Below are positions 52,336 through 59,788 of a stretch of 64,000 bases of DNA, in pieces. The position numbers were made by a program, and so were the translations under genes. Origin of the DNA: Roseobacter sp. MED193 (lineage in GTDB: Bacteria > Pseudomonadota > Alphaproteobacteria > Rhodobacterales > Rhodobacteraceae); assembly GCF_000152965.1 (NCBI RefSeq), contig NZ_CH902583.1, positions 1,637,072 to 1,701,071 of the forward strand, given 5' to 3'. Each line of letters opens with the position of its first letter. The stretch's first letter is position 1. The notes below the pieces were generated by a model. The model saw only the letters and a program-made list of their open reading frames with translations, made no database searches and was not told the DNA's origin.

Positions 52336-52872
52336 ATGACAGGCGTCATCGAAATTCCCGCAGGCGAGCGCGGCGTGATCCGGGTCTTTGATCTGGACAT
52401 GCGGCCTGAGCAGACGCAGTTCCTACGGGAACCCGGCGCGCTGGCGCAGGTGCTGGGCATTGACGAGATCAATCTCGATCATGTTGAGATCTTTCCGGTC
52501 TCCGATCTCGAAGAGCTGGGGCTGGCGGGCTATCTGACCCAGGGCTGCGGCATTGCGCAAGAGGAGATTGCCCCCGACCTCGCAGCCTTGAAGAAGCTAA
52601 GCGGCCATGTGCTGCTGCTGCGCTCACGTGCCTTCAACGGTGCTGCCACCCGGCTGACACCGGCCAGCCAGATCCGTCCTATCGCCAGCTTTGGAGAAAC
52701 GCCGATCACCTGGAGCGCCCAGCCACAACCAACGCCGGAAAGCAGCAGGCTCTACACTGGGCCCAAACTGTCGCCCCGCGCGGCCCGCCACGCGGCGCGG
52801 CGCATTGGGGCTGCGCTGTTTGCCGTGGTGATGAGCGCGATTGTTGTCACCCTTTTTGTATTGGTGTTCTGA
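52336..52872 (+). CDS. Hypothetical tail-anchored protein in the pyrB operon
   Basis: A 178-residue protein that starts 4 bp after pyrB. It has a soluble N-terminal domain with VIEIPAGERGVIRVFDLDM and FPVSDLEELGLAGYLTQG (residues about 3-65), a Pro/Ser-rich stretch near 115-140, a basic patch RAARHAARRIG, and a single C-terminal TM helix (about 157-178), so it is probably tail-anchored with its domain in the cytoplasm. I do not recognise a family. Its 1-bp spacing to the next membrane gene suggests the two work together. Confidence 0.78.
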   Translation: MTGVIEIPAGERGVIRVFDLDMRPEQTQFLREPGALAQVLGIDEINLDHVEIFPVSDLEELGLAGYLTQGCGIAQEEIAPDLAALKKLSGHVLLLRSRAFNGAATRLTPASQIRPIASFGETPITWSAQPQPTPESSRLYTGPKLSPRAARHAARRIGAALFAVVMSAIVVTLFVLVF

Positions 52873-52873
52873 G

Positions 52874-53254
52874 ATGGATGTGATCGAGTTCAACCCCAAC
52901 CGAAACGCCTATATCACCGCCCATGCCTGGATGGCCGCGATTGCCATGGTGGCCGGCATGGTTATTCTTTGGGCCATGGGCAACCCGCATGTCTGGACTG
53001 GTGCCATCGGCGGGCTGGCGGCGATTGTTTTGCGCGGCTGGTACATGATGAGCGAAGAGCTGGCGGTGGTCTGGCGCATTGAGGATGGTGTGCTGACCGG
53101 CCCAGCAGAGCGCCGGGTGTCGCTGAACCAGATTGAGGCGGTCAAGACCATGGGATCCTACGTTCAGGTGATCACCAAAGGCGGCGACAAGCACCTTATC
53201 AAATATCAGGCCAGCCCGAGCTTTACCGCCAGCACCATTGAAGGGGCGCGATGA
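52874..53254 (+). CDS. Small two-TM membrane protein, PH-like
   Basis: A 126-residue protein: two TM helices (about residues 16-37 and 41-58) and a C-terminal beta domain of about 60 residues with VVWRIEDGVLTGPAERRVSL, NQIEAVKTMGSYVQVITKGG and KYQASP, which looks like a bacterial PH-like or YdbT-type fold. ATG 52874 begins one base after the upstream stop. Its role is unknown; it lies in the pyr operon between pyrB and the pyrC homologue without evident link to pyrimidines. Confidence 0.77.
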   Translation: MDVIEFNPNRNAYITAHAWMAAIAMVAGMVILWAMGNPHVWTGAIGGLAAIVLRGWYMMSEELAVVWRIEDGVLTGPAERRVSLNQIEAVKTMGSYVQVITKGGDKHLIKYQASPSFTASTIEGAR

Positions 53255-53314
53255 TGCAAGTCTTTTGGACAAGCCTCTCTCATATTTCCAAATTATTGTG
53301 CAAAGGGTTTTACT

Positions 53315-53848
53315 GTGAATACTAAGAATGGTTGGGAAGATATTTTGGATGCCGATGAGACGGTGCTATGGCAGGGACGTCCGGATGGAGGTATTTCTAT
53401 GCGCCCCTTTCAAATCTTTGAAGCTATCTTTGGTTTGTTTTTTGCCGGTTTTGCCCTGTTTTGGATGACCATGGCTGCAAAGGGTGGTGGTAGCTTTTGG
53501 ATGTTTGGTCTGGTGCATTTTTCTGCCGGTCTCGGCGTCATTTTTCATGCGATATTCTGGTCAGCCTATGTCCGCAAACACAGCAACTACAGCCTGACTG
53601 ATCGACGTGCCTTTATTGCCAGTAAGCTGCCCTTGGTTGGAAAACGCCTCCAATCCTATCCGATCTCCAAAGAAACGCCACTGGAACTCGTCGACGGCGC
53701 GCTTTCCAGCCTGTATTTTGCCTCCAAATCCCGACGCGGCAAAAACGGCAACACCTACACAACCCCTGTTGGGTTTGAACGTATCAGGGATGGCCGCGAG
53801 GTCTACCGACTGATGCGCGACATTCAATCCCGCTCCAGCCAAGATTGA
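53315..53848 (+). CDS. PH-domain membrane protein
   Basis: A 177-residue protein beginning with a bacterial PH-type N-terminus (DADETVLWQGRPDGG), two TM helices (about residues 31-52 and 61-83), then SNYSLTDRRAFIASKLP and a C-terminal PH-like domain. The WQGRPD and YSLTDRRA pieces are typical of the bPH group. The start codon is GTG 53315 with AAAGGG upstream. It lies 60 bp after the preceding gene and 8 bp before pyrC, and its GC is noticeably lower than that of the flanking genes. Annotations in related genomes may carry the pyrB name by association; this is not a carbamoyltransferase. Confidence 0.74.
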   Translation: MNTKNGWEDILDADETVLWQGRPDGGISMRPFQIFEAIFGLFFAGFALFWMTMAAKGGGSFWMFGLVHFSAGLGVIFHAIFWSAYVRKHSNYSLTDRRAFIASKLPLVGKRLQSYPISKETPLELVDGALSSLYFASKSRRGKNGNTYTTPVGFERIRDGREVYRLMRDIQSRSSQD

Positions 53849-53856
53849 GTAGCATC

Positions 53857-55167
53857 ATGACCCTTCTCTTTATCAATGCCCGCCTGATCGACCCCGAAGC
53901 TGGCACCGATAGCCTGGGGGTCCTGCTGGTTCAGGACGGCAAGATTGCCGAGATCCTGCCCGCGGGGACGGAGCCTGGGCAACTGTTTCGTGCGCGAAAC
54001 ATTGATGCAGAGGCGGTCGAGGTCGTGGACTGTGAGGGCAAATGTCTGGCGCCGGGCATCGTCGATATCGGCGTCAAGGTCTGCGAGCCGGGCGAGCGCC
54101 ACAAGGAAAGCTATAAGACCGCGGGTCTGGCAGCAGCCGCCGGGGGCGTGACCACCATCGTCACCCGTCCAGATACCACGCCCGCCATCGACAGCCCGGA
54201 AACCCTGGAGTTTGTCACCCGCCGCGCCCAGGCCGATGCGCCGGTGCATGTGCGGCCCATGGCGGCGCTGACCAAGGGGCGCGAAGGGCGCGAGATGACC
54301 GAGATCGGTTTCCTGATGGATGCCGGTGCGGTGGCCTTTTCTGACTGTGACCATGTGGTCAGCAACACCAAGGTGTTTTCCCGGGCGCTGACCTATGCGC
54401 GCTCTTGCGGCGCGCTGGTGATCGCCCACCCGCAGGAGCCACTGCTGAGCGCTGGCGCCGCAGCCACCTCAGGCAAATTCGCCGCTCTGCGGGGCCTGCC
54501 AGCGGTCTCACCCATGGCGGAGCGCATGGGGTTGGATCGTGATATTGCCCTGCTAGAAATGACCGGGGCTAAGTATCACGCCGATCAGATCACCACCGCC
54601 CGCGCCCTGCCCGCGCTGGAGCGGGCCAAGGCCAACGGACTGGATATCACCGCCGGCACCTCAATCCATCACCTGACCCTGAACGAGCTGGATGTGGCCG
54701 ACTACCGCACCTTCTTTAAGGTGAAGCCACCGCTGCGCTCAGAAGAGGATCGCCTGGCCGTGGCCGAAGCGGTGCGCACCGGGCTGATCGACACGATTTC
54801 ATCAATGCACACACCGCAGGATGAAGAAAGCAAACGCCTGCCATTCGAGGAAGCTGCCGCCGGTGCCGTGGCACTGGAAACCCTACTGCCGGCGGCGATG
54901 CGGCTCTATCACGGCGAGCTTATGGATTTGCCGACGCTGTTCCGGGCCATGGCGCTGAACCCGGCGAAACGGTTGGGGCTCTCTTCTGGTCGGTTGAGCC
55001 CCGGCGCGCCTGCGGATCTGGTACTGTTTGACCCGGATATGCCCTTTGTGATGGATCGCTTCCAGCTGAAGTCTAAATCGCAAAATACCCCCTATGACGG
55101 ACAGCGTATGCAGGGCAGAGTGCTGGCAACCTATGTCACCGGTACGCCGGTATACCGGAGAGACTGA
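53857..55167 (+). CDS. pyrC: Dihydroorotase homologue lacking metal ligands (PyrC'/PyrX type)
   Basis: A 436-residue amidohydrolase-fold protein of the DHOase type. Active enzymes begin DxHxHxREPG; here the stretch is DIGVKVCEPGERHKES near residues 71-86, so both zinc His and the Arg are gone. PNT is RPDT, and the catalytic Asp region TDHAP reads SMHTP near 313. This matches the known non-catalytic PyrC' (PyrX) that stabilises PyrB in pseudomonads. Its place in the pyrB operon fits. ATG 53857 is chosen over TTG 53845. A true DHOase should exist elsewhere. Confidence 0.88.
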   Translation: MTLLFINARLIDPEAGTDSLGVLLVQDGKIAEILPAGTEPGQLFRARNIDAEAVEVVDCEGKCLAPGIVDIGVKVCEPGERHKESYKTAGLAAAAGGVTTIVTRPDTTPAIDSPETLEFVTRRAQADAPVHVRPMAALTKGREGREMTEIGFLMDAGAVAFSDCDHVVSNTKVFSRALTYARSCGALVIAHPQEPLLSAGAAATSGKFAALRGLPAVSPMAERMGLDRDIALLEMTGAKYHADQITTARALPALERAKANGLDITAGTSIHHLTLNELDVADYRTFFKVKPPLRSEEDRLAVAEAVRTGLIDTISSMHTPQDEESKRLPFEEAAAGAVALETLLPAAMRLYHGELMDLPTLFRAMALNPAKRLGLSSGRLSPGAPADLVLFDPDMPFVMDRFQLKSKSQNTPYDGQRMQGRVLATYVTGTPVYRRD

Positions 55168-55772
55168 TGCCCCTGATTGAAAGCGCCGCCGCCATCCTGC
55201 TGCTTTGGGCCGTGATTGGCTATATGTTGGGTTCGATCCCCTTTGGGCTGGTGCTGACCCGCGCCCTGGGGCTGGGTAACCTGCGCGAAATAGGCTCGGG
55301 CAATATCGGCACCACCAATGTGCTGCGCACCGGCAGCAAAGCCGCCGCGGCAGCGACGCTGATCTTGGATGGCGGCAAAGGCGCGGCGGCGGTGCTATTG
55401 GCGCGTTCTCTGGCCGGCGAAGACGCCGCGCAGCTGGCTGGACTCGCTGCTTTCCTGGGCCACTGCTTCCCCATCTGGCTGAAGTTCAAGGGCGGCAAGG
55501 GCGTTGCCACTTTCCTTGGGTTGATGCTGGCGCTGGCTTGGCCAGTTGGCATTGCCTGCTGCCTGACATGGGTGGCCACCGCCGCCGTCAGCCGGATCTC
55601 ATCGCTGAGCGCGCTGGTTGCCGCGCTGGCCGCGCCGCTCTGGGCCTATCTGCTGGGCTATCCTGCCGTGATCCTGCTCGCCGTCCTGCTGGCTGCGATT
55701 GTGTTTTGGCGACACGCGGCCAATATCAGCCGTCTCCTCGCAGGTCGCGAACCACGTATCGGGCAAAAATAG
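55167..55772 (+). CDS. plsY: Acyl-phosphate glycerol-3-phosphate acyltransferase
   Basis: Inner-membrane enzyme, 201 residues, that makes lysophosphatidic acid from acyl-phosphate and glycerol-3-phosphate, the step before PlsC. Seen: GSIPFGLVLTRALGLGNLREIGSGNIGTTNVLRTGSKAAAA near 22-60 (the GSGNxGxTNVLR motif), FLGHCFPIWLKFKGGKGVATFLG near 92-114, and several TM helices. The start overlaps the pyrC stop by one base (TGATG). Its presence at the end of a pyr operon is a common alphaproteobacterial arrangement. Confidence 0.95.
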   Translation: MPLIESAAAILLLWAVIGYMLGSIPFGLVLTRALGLGNLREIGSGNIGTTNVLRTGSKAAAAATLILDGGKGAAAVLLARSLAGEDAAQLAGLAAFLGHCFPIWLKFKGGKGVATFLGLMLALAWPVGIACCLTWVATAAVSRISSLSALVAALAAPLWAYLLGYPAVILLAVLLAAIVFWRHAANISRLLAGREPRIGQK

Positions 55773-55818
55773 CCTCCGCCGCCAGCGAGGTTGGGGAGGG
55801 ACCTGCACTGGAGCCAGG

Positions 55819-56169
55819 TCAGGGAATGAGCCGCTCCAACCCGCGGCCATTGGCCCAGGTCCCGTGCAGCTCTCCGCTGGGCATACGCACATAGACAACC
55901 GGATATTGATCCCCCCAATGCACCCAGATCACATCGCCATTGCGGGTGCCGCTGCCGGAATAGCTTTGGCTTCCGACTTGCCAGTTAAATAGCAGCACCC
56001 CCTTGCTGTCGCGGATCTGTACTGTACCGCTGTAGCTGCTGCCATCAGGGTTGCGCCCTTCGGCCCGGTAGACTCCGCCAACACTTTGCGCCGCTGCGCC
56101 GCCTGCTGACCAGAGCAAAGAGGCGAACAAGGTGCTGATCAAGGCCCGCCGGGACAGAAAATTCTTCAT
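55819..56169 (-). CDS. Small exported protein, unknown function
   Basis: A 116-residue protein with a signal peptide (residues 1-26; basic SRRA, hydrophobic ISTLFASLLW, then GGAAAQS) and a beta-rich mature domain with GVYRAEGRNPDGSSYSGTV, WVHWGDQYPVVYVRMP and GELHGTWANGRGLE. The G-Y-x-G and W repeats recall small lipocalin- or avidin-like secreted domains, but I cannot assign a family. GGAGG lies eight bases before ATG 56169. It is convergent with plsY, 46 bp apart. Confidence 0.72.
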   Translation of the reverse strand: MKNFLSRRALISTLFASLLWSAGGAAAQSVGGVYRAEGRNPDGSSYSGTVQIRDSKGVLLFNWQVGSQSYSGSGTRNGDVIWVHWGDQYPVVYVRMPSGELHGTWANGRGLERLIP

Positions 56170-56298
56170 GGGTAATTCCTCCATTTCAATGCCCCCACTG
56201 TGCTGCGCCCAGCCTAAAATGTCAGTAAAATAAGGACCTCCTCACATTGTGATGGCTGAAGTCTGCGCATAGGCGCACAGTCCTTCTGAGCATTTGCG

Positions 56299-56319
56299 CA
56301 ATCAAAAACAGTTTGATTG
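56299..56319. promoter_or_regulatory. Perfect inverted repeat upstream of the YHS gene
   Basis: CAATCAAA-AACAG-TTTGATTG, an 8-5-8 dyad in the 273-bp divergent region between the exported protein and the YHS gene. Operator-like; no regulator assigned. Confidence 0.45.
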
Positions 56320-56442
56320 AACGTGATCGACCGCCTCTCCACATGGGTTCCATGACAGCCAGACAGGCCATCATACATATCGCAAATGTGCCGGTCAGCC
56401 CGCTAAAGCAGCCCATGACCGGACAGGAAAAGGAACGATCCG

Positions 56443-56916
56443 ATGAACACATTTAAATCCCTGCTGAGCGGCGTGGCACTTTCGGTTGCATTGGCAACCT
56501 CGGCAATGGCCGCAGGCGTTGAGCTCAACGCATCCTCCACCGGTCTTGCCATGCAGGGCTACGACCCCGTCGCCTATTTCACCGACGGTGCCCCCGCCAA
56601 GGGCAGCTATAAAATCACAACTGTTTTTAATGACGCGACCTACCGCTTTGCTTCCGAAGAGCACAAAGCGCAGTTTGAGGCCAACCCCGAAGCATATCTG
56701 CCCGCCTACGGCGGCTACTGCGCCTTTGGCACCGCCATGGGCTTCAAATTCGACGGCGACCCAGAATACTGGAAGATCGTTGACAACAAGCTCTATCTGA
56801 ACCTGTCCAAGGACATCCAGACCCGCTGGGAAGGCAACATCCCTGGCTTTGTTCAGGACGCCAACGGCCACTGGGAAAACATCGCAGATGTAGAGCCCGC
56901 AGCGCTGCAGCAGTAA
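56443..56916 (+). CDS. Exported YHS-domain protein
   Basis: A 157-residue protein with a signal peptide (residues 1-24, ending SAMAAG) and a YHS domain: GLAMQGYDPVAYFTDGAPAKG near 33-53, YRFASEEHKAQFEANPEAYLP near 67-87, and YGGYCAFGTAMG near 89-100. YHS domains bind metals or help heavy-metal proteins; the secreted form is common in roseobacters and its role is not settled. GGAACGATCCG lies before ATG. A terminator follows at 56958. Confidence 0.9.
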   Translation: MNTFKSLLSGVALSVALATSAMAAGVELNASSTGLAMQGYDPVAYFTDGAPAKGSYKITTVFNDATYRFASEEHKAQFEANPEAYLPAYGGYCAFGTAMGFKFDGDPEYWKIVDNKLYLNLSKDIQTRWEGNIPGFVQDANGHWENIADVEPAALQQ

Positions 56917-56957
56917 GCAAAGCAACCTCAGAATTTACCTGAGCTGCTAAAACGATG

Positions 56958-56993
56958 AAACCGGCGGAGCCAACAGGCTTCGCCGGTTTTTTT
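56958..56993 (+). terminator. Rho-independent terminator of the YHS gene
   Basis: A 14-bp stem with one G-T wobble (56958-56971 with 56976-56989), AACA loop, then a run of Ts. It also lies just past the end of the minus-strand gene. Confidence 0.9.
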
Positions 56994-57004
56994 GTTGGTC
57001 CCGG

Positions 57005-57256
57005 TCAGCGTTTGGCGAGTTCCTCGATCGCCTCAGCAGTGCGTTTGGTGTTGTGATAAACGCCTAGAAACAGATACATCATCCCGCCCATCAATACAGC
57101 ATAGGTTGTGCCAGCCAGCAGGGTGAACACAGCAGGAATCACTCCCCCGTTCGGCGACAGGAAGGCTGCCACAGTACCAACCAATACGCCCAACCATAGT
57201 AACAGCACAAAGCCGCCAACAAATTTCTCAAACAAACCAATAAAAAGATCGCGCAT
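57005..57256 (-). CDS. Small two-TM hypothetical membrane protein
   Basis: An 83-residue protein: an N-terminal amphipathic segment (FIGLFEKFVGG), two TM helices (about 11-33 and 44-64), and a charged tail NTKRTAEAIEELAKR. I recognise no family. ATG 57256 follows AGAGG eight bases upstream; a codon at 57283 is in frame but lacks a site. It diverges from the GbsR-type regulator across 126 bp, so the regulator may control both sides, but no operator is clear. Confidence 0.7.
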   Translation of the reverse strand: MRDLFIGLFEKFVGGFVLLLWLGVLVGTVAAFLSPNGGVIPAVFTLLAGTTYAVLMGGMMYLFLGVYHNTKRTAEAIEELAKR

Positions 57257-57382
57257 TTCAAAACCTCTGATTGTAGAGCCCATTTACTCTGCAGTCGTGG
57301 CTCCCTGCAATCAAGGATAATCGCTTGACGCGACTCGGGTCTTCATTTATTTCTGTCTTTACAGAACTTGCAGGATATTCAG

Positions 57383-57916
57383 ATGAGACTGACCCCCGCC
57401 ATGCAGAACTTCATCCTCCACTGGGGCGAAATGGGCTCCAAATGGGGGGTCAACCGTTCAGTGGCGCAGATCCACGCGCTGCTGCATATCTCCACTGATC
57501 CGATGACAGCAGATGAGATCTGCGAGACCCTGAACCTGGCCCGCTCCAATGTCTCTAACGGGTTGAAAGAGCTGCAATCCCAGGGGCTGGTCAAAGCCTC
57601 AAGACAGCTCGGCGACCGGCGCGATCACTTCACCTCGATCCGCGATATGTTCGATCTGGTGGATGCGGTGATCAAGACCCGGCGCGAGCGGGAGTTTGCC
57701 CCCACCCTGCGTGCCTTGGATGAGGTGATGAAAGAGGCCGAAGGCGATGACACTCCCAAACGCACCAAGGACCGTATGGGCGAGACCCTGCGGGTGATGC
57801 GGATGTTTGATGAGTGGTATGTTGATTTCTCTCGCCTGCCCCGCTCGGTACATCTGGCGGTGCTGAAGCTGGGCGCCAAAGTCGCCCGCTTTCTGCCGGG
57901 CAAACCAGCCGACTAA
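57383..57916 (+). CDS. GbsR/MarR-family transcriptional regulator
   Basis: A 177-residue winged helix-turn-helix regulator. Seen: the GbsR-type N-terminus ILHWGEMGSKWGVNRSVAQIHALL near 11-34, the recognition region TADEICETLNLARSNVSNGLKEL near 44-66, the wing LGDRRDHFTS near 77, and a long C-terminal helical part for dimerisation. ATG 57383 has AGGAT eight bases upstream. It is the first gene of a plus-strand run with two membrane proteins and a desaturase and most likely regulates them, possibly with the divergent small gene. Confidence 0.9.
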   Translation: MRLTPAMQNFILHWGEMGSKWGVNRSVAQIHALLHISTDPMTADEICETLNLARSNVSNGLKELQSQGLVKASRQLGDRRDHFTSIRDMFDLVDAVIKTRREREFAPTLRALDEVMKEAEGDDTPKRTKDRMGETLRVMRMFDEWYVDFSRLPRSVHLAVLKLGAKVARFLPGKPAD

Positions 57917-57992
57917 ACAAGAGACATCTCGTGGGAGCCACTGCTGGGGCTCTCACAAGTAATAGAAAAAATTTTGTGAGGTAATTTCTCAA

Positions 57993-58433
57993 ATGACAGA
58001 AATAACTGCAAACTCAAGAAGTCTTCTATTTCCCTCCCCACCGACAAAACGCCACCTGGTTGATCCCGTTGCCTTTGGACTTGCCATGGTTGGCAGCCCG
58101 CTGCTCGTTGGTGTGATCGGTGCGCCCCTGCTGCTTATCCCCTCTTTTGCCGCAGTATTTGGCGGCCCGATTTATCTCGCCGTCGGTATCCCCGTCATGT
58201 TGCACTACCTGTCCCATCACAGGCTCTCGCCGGGCGGCTGGGCTTTGCTTGCGCTAACGACCCACCTCGCCCTTTTTACGCCAATCTTCCTGCTCGCGTG
58301 GCTCGCAGATGGGAACCACGATGGGACCAGCCTGTTTCTATGTTTTGGCAGCGTTTTTGCGCCGTTGTGGGGGGTTTTCAGCGGTGATCTCTACCGGTGG
58401 CTCGAACGCGATTTCTACAAACAATCCATCTGA
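57993..58433 (+). CDS. Small polytopic membrane protein in the desaturase cluster
   Basis: A 146-residue protein with about four hydrophobic segments (roughly 25-42, 47-70, 82-103, 110-130), no recognised domain, His residues LHYLSHHRLSPGG near 70, and a C-terminal DLYRWLERDFYKQS. It follows the GbsR gene by 76 bp and precedes the frameshifted gene by 18 bp, in the same direction as the desaturase. A role with the membrane enzyme is inferred from position only. Confidence 0.72.
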   Translation: MTEITANSRSLLFPSPPTKRHLVDPVAFGLAMVGSPLLVGVIGAPLLLIPSFAAVFGGPIYLAVGIPVMLHYLSHHRLSPGGWALLALTTHLALFTPIFLLAWLADGNHDGTSLFLCFGSVFAPLWGVFSGDLYRWLERDFYKQSI

Positions 58434-58451
58434 CTTTGAAAGGACCTCACC

Positions 58452-58831
58452 ATGCTTTTTTACATCAGCCTCTATGTTGGCCTTGGCCTGGTCATGGTTG
58501 CCGCGATGGCGCTCATGATCCTGAAGATCGGGAAATTACTTGGGGACTGTCCCGTCTCCGGGTCGGCTCCGTCACCATTGCCACGGGCTATGCCATGGTG
58601 GGATTGGGCGGTGTCGTCCTGATCGGTGCCGTTATCCCTATGCTGGAAGGCGGTCTTCTTTCCCTGCTGCCAGCACTCGGCCTGGTGGCGATCTGCCTAG
58701 GTCTAGGGTTTTCCCATGCTGTGGCGACTTTGCGCGCCGTTGTGCGTGAGGCGGTTCAAGGGGCGCCATCTACCCTAACCGCAGAAAAACCCAAATCTGC
58801 GCGCCCCGCAGAAATGGCGCACCCTGCCTGA
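58452..58831 (+). pseudogene. Frameshifted small membrane protein gene
   Basis: ATG 58452, with AAAGGA eight bases upstream, opens a frame reading MLFYISLYVGLGLVMVAAM, a TM helix, then loses sense after LKIGKLLG. The -1 frame continues with RLRVGSVTIATGYAMVGLGG, further TM helices and a charged tail to 58831. Restoring one G in the run at 58542-58545 (TGGGGA) joins both parts as a 126-residue three-TM protein. Either a real frameshift, a sequencing error in a homopolymer, or programmed slippage. Confidence 0.72.
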
Positions 58832-58855
58832 AACCACTCTGGAAAGGAGTAGAAC

Positions 58856-59674
58856 ATGTGCCCGCCCCGCGTCAAAGAAGAGGCTCCACGCAATGTGAAC
58901 TGGCAGGATCTCCTGCCCGTCTCACGCCGTCAACGCTGGGCGGAGCTGACCCTGCCGCTGCCCTGGCTGGCGGCCTCCTGGGCGCTTTATGCCTCACCGT
59001 TTTGGCCAGTAGGCGCCCTCGCCAGCTTCATGTTTTTTCTCTGCGCTCTGCGACTGAACCATGAGGCCATCCATGGCAATCTTGGCCTGCCCCGGCGCGC
59101 CGACATCGCTCTGTTGCACTTGCTCAGTGCGCTGATGATTGGCAGCAATTCCTCCATCGCTTGGAGCCATATGCAGCACCATCGTCACGCCATGGGGCCC
59201 AATGATTTGGAAGGACACTGTGGCCACATGAGTGCGGGGGAGGTTCTGCTCTACGGGCCGTGCTTCCCGCTGGATCTGATCCAGCATTGCTGGCAAGGGG
59301 GCGGGCGCAAATGGCGGCGGCGGATGCTCTGCGATGGTTTGGCCGTGGCAATGGCAATCGGCCTGATCCTGTACAGCCATCAGGATTTCCTGTTGCTGCA
59401 TTTGGCAGCCATGGGGGCCGCACAGTGTCTCACCGCTTTCTTTGCGGTCTGGATCACCCATCAGGGCACTGCGCAAACCGGCCTCGCGGGGCGCAGCCAG
59501 CGTGGGGTTTTGGCGCGGCTCGCCTATTTGATGTTCTATCACCGCGAACACCACCTGTTTCCCAAGGTTCCGGTCAGCCGCCTGCCGGATTTGGCCGCCC
59601 GGTTGGACGATCAGGTGCCCGGCTATGCCAAAAGCCGCCAGCCCGTGGTGCCCTGGTTTGATCGCACGACCTGA
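58856..59674 (+). CDS. Membrane fatty-acid desaturase
   Basis: A 272-residue di-iron desaturase of the acyl-lipid group. Seen: the three His boxes NHEAIHGN (HxxxH) near 68-75, HMQHHRH (HxxHH) near 103-109, and HREHHLFPK (HxxHH) near 230-238, with hydrophobic segments between. AAAGGAG lies before ATG 58856. It ends the cluster begun by the GbsR regulator. Product specificity (for example a double bond in fatty acid or a terpenoid ring) is not readable. A bidirectional hairpin separates it from gshA. Confidence 0.88.
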   Translation: MCPPRVKEEAPRNVNWQDLLPVSRRQRWAELTLPLPWLAASWALYASPFWPVGALASFMFFLCALRLNHEAIHGNLGLPRRADIALLHLLSALMIGSNSSIAWSHMQHHRHAMGPNDLEGHCGHMSAGEVLLYGPCFPLDLIQHCWQGGGRKWRRRMLCDGLAVAMAIGLILYSHQDFLLLHLAAMGAAQCLTAFFAVWITHQGTAQTGLAGRSQRGVLARLAYLMFYHREHHLFPKVPVSRLPDLAARLDDQVPGYAKSRQPVVPWFDRTT

Positions 59675-59734
59675 GAGGGGCTGGTTCCGCGCCACCCGCG
59701 CTACGGCAATGGGCGCCGCCAGAGCATCAGCGCA

Positions 59735-59769
59735 AGGAAAAGGGGCACCTAAGCGGCGCCCCTTTTCCT
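59735..59769. terminator. Bidirectional terminator between desaturase and gshA
   Basis: A perfect 12-bp stem AGGAAAAGGGGC (59735-59746 with 59758-59769) and an 11-nt loop. The A-rich and T-rich arms give the U tract in either direction, as expected between convergent genes. Confidence 0.75.
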
Positions 59770-59788
59770 GGTGTTAACTGGTGTCAAA

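Noticed and set aside
56222-56452. 76-codon minus-strand frame upstream of the YHS gene
   Set aside because: Overlaps the promoter and start of the YHS gene, no ribosome-binding site, Cys/Met/Arg-rich translation; not credible.
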